A stretch of DNA of 64,000 nt from an uncultured Pseudokineococcus sp. (lineage in GTDB: Bacteria; Actinomycetota; Actinomycetes; Actinomycetales; Quadrisphaeraceae), in assembly GCF_947499845.1 (NCBI RefSeq), contig NZ_CANMPM010000002.1:248001-312000 (forward strand), read 5' to 3'. The notes beneath the pieces are model-generated. The model was not told the DNA's origin, ran no database searches, and worked only from the letters and a program-made list of their open reading frames with translations. Positions 58,417 to 64,000 of this stretch are shown here, one piece after another. The position numbers and the translations under genes are program-made. How positions within the stretch are numbered: position 1 is the stretch's first letter; the number at the start of each line of letters is the position of its first letter.

Positions 58417-59757
58417 ATGAAGCTCGTGCTGGTCGGTGGTGGCGGCTTCCGCGTGCCCCAGGTCGTCGAGGCCGTCGGCGCCGCGGACGCCGCGGTGCGG
58501 GTCGACGAGGTGCACCTGCTCGACCCCTCCCCCGAGCGGCTCGGGGTCGTGCGGTCGGTGCTCGACCAGCTGGCGCAGCGCCTGCCCCACCCCCCGCGCG
58601 TGAGCGTCGGCAGCGACCTCGACGAGGGGCTCCGGGGCGCGGACTTCGTCTTCTCCGCCATGCGCGTGGGCGGCACGGCCGGCCGCGTGCTCGACGAGCG
58701 GGTGGCCCTCGACCTCGGCGTCCTCGGCCAGGAGACGGTCGGCCCGGGCGGCCTGTCGTACGCCCTGCGGACCCTGCCGCACGCGCGCCACCTCGCCGAG
58801 CGCGTCCGCGCGGTCGCCCCCGACGCCTGGACCATCAGCTTCACCAACCCCGCCGGCGTCGTCACCGAGGCCATGCGCGCCGTGCTCGGCGAGCGCGTCG
58901 TCGGCATCTGCGACACCCCCATCGGGCTCGTGCGCAAGGCCGTGCGCGCCGTGGGCGCGCCCGCCGGGGCGGACGTGACCTTCGACTACGCCGGGCTCAA
59001 CCACCTCGGCTGGCTGCGCTCGCTGCGGGTGGACGGCGAGGACCGGCTGCCCGCCCTGCTGGCCGACGACGACGCCCTCGACGGCGTGGAGGAGGCGCGG
59101 CTCCTCGGCCCCGACTGGGTGCGAGCCACCGGGGCCCTGCCGAACGAGTACCTCTACTACTACTCCTTCCCGCGCGAGGCGACGGAGACGCTCCGCACGG
59201 CGACGCAGACGCGCGGGCAGGTGCTCGACGCCCAGCAGGGCGACTTCTACGCCCGCGCCGCCGCGCACCCCGAGCGCGCGCTCGAGACCTGGGAGCAGGT
59301 GCACGCGGCGCGCGAGGCCGGCTACATGGCCGAGTCGCGCGGCGCGGACGAGGAGCGCCGCGCCGAGGACGTCACCGGCGGCGGCTACCAGCGGGTGGCC
59401 CTCGACCTCATGGCCGCGCTCGTCACCGGCCGCCCGGCGACGATGGTCCTCGACGTCGGGAACGGCGGCGCCCTGCCGGGGCTGCCGGACGAGGCCGTCG
59501 TCGAGGTGCCGTGCACGGTCGACGCCGACGGCGTGCACCCGCACCCCGTGGCGCCGCTCGCCGGCGACATGCTCGGGCTCGTCCAGCAGGTGAAGGCCTC
59601 CGAGCAGCTGCTGCTCGAGGCCTCGCGGACCCGCTCGCGCGAGGTGGCGTGGCGGGCCTTCGCCGCGCACCCGCTCGTCGACTCCGTCGCCGTCGCGCGC
59701 CGTCTCGTCGACAGCTACCGCGCGGCGATCCCCGAGGTGGGGCGCGCGCTCGACTGA
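58417..59757 (+). CDS. Family 4 glycosidase (6-phospho-glycosidase/alpha-galacturonidase type)
   Basis: A 446-residue NAD- and metal-dependent GH4 enzyme. The Rossmann start MKLVLVGGGGFRVPQV binds NAD; SFTNPAG, CDTPIGL (Cys165) and GLNHLGW (His196) supply the substrate and Mn2+ ligands. Later YYYSFPREATETLR and the C-terminal domain fit the 6-phospho-beta-glucosidase subgroup. It cleaves a phosphorylated glycoside by an oxidation-elimination route. It is divergent from the kinase/importer operon, which suggests import, phosphorylation and cleavage of the same sugar. CAGGAT ends seven bases before the ATG. Confidence 0.92.
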   Translation: MKLVLVGGGGFRVPQVVEAVGAADAAVRVDEVHLLDPSPERLGVVRSVLDQLAQRLPHPPRVSVGSDLDEGLRGADFVFSAMRVGGTAGRVLDERVALDLGVLGQETVGPGGLSYALRTLPHARHLAERVRAVAPDAWTISFTNPAGVVTEAMRAVLGERVVGICDTPIGLVRKAVRAVGAPAGADVTFDYAGLNHLGWLRSLRVDGEDRLPALLADDDALDGVEEARLLGPDWVRATGALPNEYLYYYSFPREATETLRTATQTRGQVLDAQQGDFYARAAAHPERALETWEQVHAAREAGYMAESRGADEERRAEDVTGGGYQRVALDLMAALVTGRPATMVLDVGNGGALPGLPDEAVVEVPCTVDADGVHPHPVAPLAGDMLGLVQQVKASEQLLLEASRTRSREVAWRAFAAHPLVDSVAVARRLVDSYRAAIPEVGRALD

Positions 59758-59790
59758 GGGCGTCGCCGCCGTGGTCGGACGGCCGGGGGG

Positions 59791-60873
59791 TCAGCCCCGC
59801 GGCACGAGGTCGACGGCGCCGAGCTGCGCCCGCACCGCCAGCTCGGCGGCCTTGAAGGCGTGCGCCTGCGTCATGGCCGTCTCGGTCCGGTCGAGGCAGT
59901 CGCGCACGAGCTGCCCGAAGAAGGGGTAGCCCACCTCGCCCCGCACCTGGACGTGCCGCTCCCCCTCGCCGTTCGCGAGGAACAGGTGGCCCGGGCCGTC
60001 CTGCGTGCCGATGTTCATGTACTTGCGCTGCTCGATGAAGCCCTCGGTCCCGAGGACCAGGCTGCGCCCGTCGCCCCAGGTCTGCAGGCCGTCGGGGGTG
60101 AACCAGTCGCAGCGGAAGTACCCGGTCGCGCCCGTGCTCGTGACGAGCATCGCCTCGCCGAAGTCGTCGAGCCCGGGGTGCTCGGGGTGCGCGTGGTTGG
60201 CGACGTGGCTGCGCACGACCGTCGCGTCGTCGGCCCCCGTGTAGTGGAGGACCTGCTCGACCTGGTGCGAGCCGATGTCGGTGAGGATGCCGCCGTAGCG
60301 GCTCTTGTCGAAGAACCAGTCGGGGCGGGTCGCGGCGGACAGGCGGTGCGGGCCGGTGCCGATGACCTGCAGCACGCGGCCGATCGCCCCGGACTCGACG
60401 AGCTGCCCCGCGAGGACGGCCGTCTCGACGTGGACGCGCTCGGAGTAGTAGACGGCGTACATGCGCCCCGTGCGCTCGACGGCGGCCTCCGCCTCGGCGA
60501 GCTGCTCGAGCGTCGTCAGCGGCGCCTTGTCGGTGAAGTAGTCCTTCCCGGCGTCCATGACCCGGACGCCGAGGGCGCACCGGTCGGCGGGGACGGCGGC
60601 CCCGGCGACGAGGCGGACGGCGTCGTCGCCGAGGACCTCGGCCTCCTCGCGGGCCACGCGCGCCTCGGGGAAGCGACGGCGGAAGGCCTCGACCTTCGCC
60701 GGGTCGGGGTCGTAGACCCACGACACCAAGGCTCCTGCTCCCACGAGCCCCTCGCACATCCCGTAGACGTGCCCGTGGTCCAGGCCGACGGCCGCGACGG
60801 GGAACTCCCCCGGCCCGACGACCGGGGCGTGGACGGCCTGCGGGGCGTAGGTGCCCCCGTCGCTCGCGGTCAT
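59791..60873 (-). CDS. Gfo/Idh/MocA-family oxidoreductase
   Basis: A 360-residue NAD(P)-dependent sugar or inositol dehydrogenase-like protein. The Rossmann domain starts near residue 25 (FPVAAVGLDHGHVYGMCEGLVGAGALVSWVYDPD), departing from the usual GxGxxG. GKDYFTDKAPLTTLEQL contains the family's D/E-K-P-like catalytic lysine region (DKAP rather than EKP), and DIGSHQVEQVLHYTG gives the conserved GxHxxD-type site. ATG at 60873 with GAGAGGAG. It converges with the GH4 gene, 33 bases apart, and probably acts in the same sugar pathway. Confidence 0.88.
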   Translation of the reverse strand: MTASDGGTYAPQAVHAPVVGPGEFPVAAVGLDHGHVYGMCEGLVGAGALVSWVYDPDPAKVEAFRRRFPEARVAREEAEVLGDDAVRLVAGAAVPADRCALGVRVMDAGKDYFTDKAPLTTLEQLAEAEAAVERTGRMYAVYYSERVHVETAVLAGQLVESGAIGRVLQVIGTGPHRLSAATRPDWFFDKSRYGGILTDIGSHQVEQVLHYTGADDATVVRSHVANHAHPEHPGLDDFGEAMLVTSTGATGYFRCDWFTPDGLQTWGDGRSLVLGTEGFIEQRKYMNIGTQDGPGHLFLANGEGERHVQVRGEVGYPFFGQLVRDCLDRTETAMTQAHAFKAAELAVRAQLGAVDLVPRG

Positions 60874-61002
60874 GGCGCTCCTCTCCGGGCGTGCCGGGGG
60901 CGGCTCCTCGTCGGGCCGCCCGGCCGTGATCACCGCGAGGCTAGTCCGCGCGCCCGCCGGGTGGAAAGCGCATCCCCAGCCACAGCCCGCCGCCCGCGCG
61001 CG

Positions 61003-61503
61003 TCAGGCCGACTCGTCGAGCGCGCGGCGCCAGAGACCGGCCATCCGGTGGCCGCGCGCCACGAGGACCACCCGCTCGACGTCGCTCGTCGCCCCGCGCA
61101 GCGCGGCGACGGAGACGAGCGCCGCCTCCTCGTCCGGGTAGCCGTAGACGCCGGTCGAGATCGACGGGAAGGCGACCGAGCGCGCCCCCACCTCGTCCGC
61201 GCGCGCCAGGGCGGAGGTGTAGGCCGAGGCGAGCAGCTCGGCGTCCTGCGGCCGGCCGCGGTAGCGCGGCCCGACGGCGTGGACGACCCACCGCACGGGC
61301 GCGAGGTCGAAGGCGGGCGTGACGGCGGCCGACCCGGTCGGGCAGGGCGCCAGCGCCCGCGACGCGCGCACGAGCTCGGGGCCCGCCGCGCGGTGGACCG
61401 CGGCGTCGACCCCGCCCCCGCCCTTGAGCGCCTGGTTCGCCGCCGTGACGACGGCGTCGACCGGCTGCTGCGTGACGTCCCCCTCGACCACCTCGATGCG
61501 CAC
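61003..61503 (-). CDS. Macro-domain ADP-ribose-binding protein
   Basis: A 166-residue single macro domain. VRIEVVEGDVTQQPVDAVVTAANQALKGGGGVDAAVHRAAG holds the adenine Asp9, the Asn23 and the GGGGV loop; VAFPSISTGVYGYP is the phosphate-binding loop. It resembles YmdB/Af1521-type enzymes that remove acetyl from O-acetyl-ADP-ribose or ADP-ribose from proteins. GTG at 61503; CACCAT ends six bases before it on the same strand. Between it and tRNA-Lys lies a long perfect-like hairpin. Confidence 0.9.
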   Translation of the reverse strand: MRIEVVEGDVTQQPVDAVVTAANQALKGGGGVDAAVHRAAGPELVRASRALAPCPTGSAAVTPAFDLAPVRWVVHAVGPRYRGRPQDAELLASAYTSALARADEVGARSVAFPSISTGVYGYPDEEAALVSVAALRGATSDVERVVLVARGHRMAGLWRRALDESA

Positions 61504-61537
61504 GCCGCCATGGTGGCTCCTCAACGCCCGACGGCCA

Positions 61538-61593
61538 CCGGAGGTGGCTGCACCAGGACGGCGTAGAGGCCGTCCTCGTGCAGCCACCTCCGG
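61538..61593. repeat. 25-bp-stem inverted repeat in a divergent intergenic region
   Basis: Arms 61538-61562 and 61569-61593 are complementary at 24 of 25 positions around the six-base loop GTAGAG. It lies 35 bases upstream of the macro-domain GTG (minus) and 64 bases before tRNA-Lys (plus), so neither gene ends here. Confidence 0.9.
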
Positions 61594-61657
61594 CCGGACC
61601 CTCCGCGCGGCGCCGGCCTCCGCGTACGGTTGCCCCGCCTCGCCGTCCCGGCGGGCC

Positions 61658-61730
61658 GGGCCTCTAGCTCAACTGGCAGAGCAGCGGACTTTTAATCCGC
61701 GGGTTGTGGGTTCGAGCCCCACGGGGCCCA
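61658..61730 (+). tRNA. tRNA-Lys (anticodon TTT)
   Basis: A full cloverleaf of 73 nt: acceptor GGGCCTC with GGGGCCC, D-arm GCTC...GAGC, anticodon stem GCGGA/TCCGC with loop CTTTTAA (anticodon TTT at 61691-61693), T-arm GTGGG-TTCGAGC-CCCAC and discriminator A. The CCA end is not encoded. The 3' 15 bases are tandemly duplicated just downstream. Confidence 0.97.
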
Positions 61731-61753
61731 CCGACCGCGGGCCCACCGACCGC
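61724..61753. repeat. 15-bp tandem duplication covering the tRNA 3' end
   Basis: GGGCCCACCGACCGC occurs at 61724-61738 and 61739-61753. The first copy includes the last seven bases of tRNA-Lys. Confidence 0.85.
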
Positions 61754-61871
61754 GGCCGACGACGACGCCCGGCCGCCCACCACGCCAGCCCGGCGCCCTC
61801 CGCAGGCCTGGACCGCTCCGTGGCCCCGGGCTACTCTCCGCACGCTCCGCCCGGCCACGAGAGGTCCGCAG

Positions 61872-63917
61872 GTGTCCACTGACGAGAACGGCGCTCGACC
61901 GGACGACGCCCCGAGGGGGAGGGGCGGCGCCCTCCGCCGGTCGGTGCGGCGGACCGAGGGGGCGCTGTCCAGCCTCGACTACCGGGTGCCGAAGTACCCG
62001 CACGACACCCACCCGGCCCTCGTGCCCGGGATCAGCATCGACGAGCAGCGACGCCGCTACCGCGTCTCGCGGTTCGTGCTCGCCGTCGCGGGCACCCTCA
62101 CCGTCGCCTTCGTCGTCTGGGGGGTCACCTCGCCCGAGACGGTGGCGAGCGCCGCGCAGGCCGCCTACGACTGGGCGACCACCAACCTCGGGTGGATGTT
62201 CAACCTCGTCGCGGTGGTCGTCCTCGTGGCGCTCCTCGGCATCGCCCTGTCGCCGTACGGGAAGATCCCGCTGGGCAAGGAGGGCGAGGAGCCCGAGTTC
62301 GGCACCTTCTCCTGGACCGCGATGCTCTTCGCGGCCGGCCTGGGCGTCGCCGTCCTCTTCTGGGGCCCCGCGGAGCCGCTGACGTACTTCATCACGCCGC
62401 CGCCGCTGACCAACGACGCCGAGACCGTCGACGCCCTGCACTACGCCTTCGCGCAGACCTACTTCCACTGGGGCTTCCACGCGTGGGCGATCTACGCCGT
62501 CATCGGCGGGGCCGTGGGCTACGTCGCCTACCGCCGCGGGCGCCCGCTGCTCGTGTCGTCCGTATTCCGCTCGCTGTTCGGCGCGAGGGCCACCGACGGC
62601 GTCGCGGGCAAGCTCGTCGACGTCTTCGCCATCGTCGCGACGCTCTTCGGCACCGCCGCGGCGCTCGGGATCGCCGCGCTGCAGATCGGCTCCGGCGTCA
62701 GCATCGTGTCCGGCAGCGGCCCGGTGACGAACACCGTGCTCGTCGCGATCATCGCCGTCCTCACGGCGTGCTTCATCGTCTCGGCCGTCTCGGGCGTCGC
62801 CCGGGGCATCCGCTACCTGTCGAACACGAACATCCTGCTGACGGTCGGGATGCTCCTGGTCGTGGTGGTCCTCGGCCCCACGCTCTTCCTGCTCAACCTC
62901 GTGCCGTCGGCGATCATGGAGTACCTCGGGTCCCTGTTCGACCTCATGGGGCGCTCGCTGTCCTGGGGCGAGGAGACGCAGGCCTTCCAGTCGACGTGGA
63001 CCGTCTACTACTGGGCCTGGTGGATCTCCTGGGCGCCGTTCGTCGGGATCTTCATCGCGCGCATCTCCCGCGGCCGCAGCATCCGCCAGTTCCTCCTCGG
63101 CACGATCTTCATCCCCTCCGCGCTGATCTTCGTCGCGTACGGCGTCATGGGCGGCACGGCCATCTCGATGTACCGGAGCGGCGCCCCCGGCTTCTCCGAC
63201 GACATGGCGGCGCCGGAGGTGCTCTTCGCCCTGCTCGACAACCTGCCCGCGGTGGCGGGCTGGATTCCCTTCGTCGCCATGGCGATCCTCGCCATCTTCT
63301 TCATCACCGCGGCGGACTCCGCCTCGATCGTCATGGGCATGCTCAGCACCGGCGGCTCGCAGACCCCGCCGCGGCCGCTGGTGATCTTCTGGGGCCTCGT
63401 CATGGCCGGCATCGCGGTGGTGATGCTCACGCTCGGCGAGGGCGTGGCGCTGCAGGGCCTGCAGCAGCTCGTCATCGTCACGGCCGTGCCGTTCGCCCTG
63501 GTGCTCCTCCTGGCCGTCGTCGCCTGGTTCAAGGAGCTGCGGACCGACCCCATCGCCCTGCGCCAGCAGTACACGCGCTCGGCGCTCGACAACGCCGTGA
63601 CCGACGGCATCGAGCGCTACGGCGACGACTTCGCGGTGCAGGTCACCCGCAGCGAGCACGACCGCGGGGCGGGCGCGGACGTCGACTCCACCAGCGCCGA
63701 GTACACCGAGTGGTACCAGCGGCGCGACGAGGACGGCGAGCCCGTGGGCTACGACTTCTCCACGGGCGAGTGGGCCGACGGCTACCGCGATCGCGCGGAG
63801 GCGGACGGGTCCTCCACGGCGGACGGCTCCTCTCCCGACGGGGCCTACGGCGAGGTGCCGGACGGGGCACGGGGCGGCGACGGAGCTGCGCCGCGGCCGG
63901 AGGTACGGCGGTCCTGA
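61872..63917 (+). CDS. BCCT-family betaine/choline/carnitine transporter
   Basis: A 681-residue secondary transporter with 12 spans. The hydrophilic head (~1-70) is followed by VLAVAGTLTVAFVVWGVTSPE. The BCCT signature region STWTVYYWAWWISWAPFVGIFIARISRGRSIRQF is complete, with the aromatic box around Trp381; FSWTAMLFAAGLGVAVLFWGPAEPLTYF and ADSASIVMGML are also typical. The ~130-residue acidic C-terminal tail (EYTEWYQRRDEDGEPVGYDF) probably senses osmotic state. It imports compatible solutes such as glycine betaine. GTG start with GAGAGG seven bases upstream and TACTCT (61832-61837) as possible -10. Confidence 0.95.
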   Translation: MSTDENGARPDDAPRGRGGALRRSVRRTEGALSSLDYRVPKYPHDTHPALVPGISIDEQRRRYRVSRFVLAVAGTLTVAFVVWGVTSPETVASAAQAAYDWATTNLGWMFNLVAVVVLVALLGIALSPYGKIPLGKEGEEPEFGTFSWTAMLFAAGLGVAVLFWGPAEPLTYFITPPPLTNDAETVDALHYAFAQTYFHWGFHAWAIYAVIGGAVGYVAYRRGRPLLVSSVFRSLFGARATDGVAGKLVDVFAIVATLFGTAAALGIAALQIGSGVSIVSGSGPVTNTVLVAIIAVLTACFIVSAVSGVARGIRYLSNTNILLTVGMLLVVVVLGPTLFLLNLVPSAIMEYLGSLFDLMGRSLSWGEETQAFQSTWTVYYWAWWISWAPFVGIFIARISRGRSIRQFLLGTIFIPSALIFVAYGVMGGTAISMYRSGAPGFSDDMAAPEVLFALLDNLPAVAGWIPFVAMAILAIFFITAADSASIVMGMLSTGGSQTPPRPLVIFWGLVMAGIAVVMLTLGEGVALQGLQQLVIVTAVPFALVLLLAVVAWFKELRTDPIALRQQYTRSALDNAVTDGIERYGDDFAVQVTRSEHDRGAGADVDSTSAEYTEWYQRRDEDGEPVGYDFSTGEWADGYRDRAEADGSSTADGSSPDGAYGEVPDGARGGDGAAPRPEVRRS

Positions 63918-63970
63918 CGTCGCCGCGACCGTCCTGAGGACCTTGCCGCCGGCTCCCCGTCGGTGCGACG

Positions 63971-63989
63971 CTCGTCCTCCCCGGACGAG
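63971..63989 (+). terminator. 7-bp hairpin after the BCCT gene
   Basis: CTCGTCC (63971-63977) pairs with GGACGAG (63983-63989), 54 bases after the stop. Weak candidate. Confidence 0.4.
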
Positions 63990-64000
63990 GAGCCTGCGCC

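Noticed and set aside
61724-61753. Attachment site of a genomic island at tRNA-Lys
   Set aside because: The two copies are adjacent with nothing between them and no integrase gene is in the window; kept only as a minor finding.

Overview
The window is a contiguous stretch of very GC-rich chromosome from an actinomycete. The lineage signs are a GlnR-type nitrogen regulator, mycothiol synthase (MshD), an actinobacterial Ppk1, a mycobacterial-style Nudix plus histidine-phosphatase MutT1, many GTG starts and many genes with a TANNNT -10 element only 6-8 nt before the start codon (leaderless style). Genus cannot be read from the sequence; a high-GC member of the Kineosporiales or Micrococcales would fit. 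I see no rRNA, CRISPR array, prophage or transposase. One tRNA gene (Lys, TTT) is present.

Layout: 1-4.2 kb holds the tail of a low-complexity Ala/Thr/Gly protein, a DUF4012-like protein with a DLP repeat tail, a nitrobindin-fold protein, two small membrane proteins and YgfZ. 4.3-9.0 kb is a head-to-tail minus-strand run with overlapping starts: membrane protein, low-molecular-weight phosphatase, canonical sensor kinase, degenerate second sensor and LuxR response regulator. glnR reads away from it. 10.0-12.6 kb is a MarR/MFS efflux pair. 12.6-21.9 kb is a phosphate block: mshD, ppk1, mutT1 and a PHO-box-preceded pstSCAB operon ending in a 17-bp hairpin. A PiT-DUF47 low-affinity phosphate pair lies just beyond.

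23.6-33.9 kb has a CDP-alcohol phosphatidyltransferase with a small membrane protein, an OmpR/HK two-component pair, a secreted Gly/Pro-rich protein, a PHP-domain protein, a GH36 alpha-galactosidase and an MscS channel. 34-45 kb has a GT2 glycosyltransferase, a PAS/SpoIIE phosphatase, NhaA, a type B carboxylesterase, DUF3817, a DEAD-box helicase with a long leader, and an acyl-CoA ligase. 45-53.7 kb has a dienelactone hydrolase, a 5'-3' exonuclease ending in a beta-clamp-binding motif, a four-gene regulator/ABC operon, a secreted gamma-glutamyltransferase and small proteins. 53.8-61 kb is a carbohydrate cluster (PfkB kinase, lipoprotein binding protein, two permeases, divergent GH4 glycosidase, Gfo/Idh/MocA dehydrogenase). 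The end has a macro-domain protein, tRNA-Lys and a BCCT transporter.

The coding content is mostly recognisable. The least explained signals are between genes: a 144-bp element with 24-bp terminal inverted repeats (43159-43302), a 25-bp-stem hairpin between divergent genes (61538-61593), a 15-bp-stem hairpin between divergent genes (24012-24051), four copies of a 22-bp quasi-palindrome (47577-47723), a cluster of GACGTC palindromes (27956-28036), and several tandem repeats next to gene ends. None of these can be assigned a function from sequence alone.
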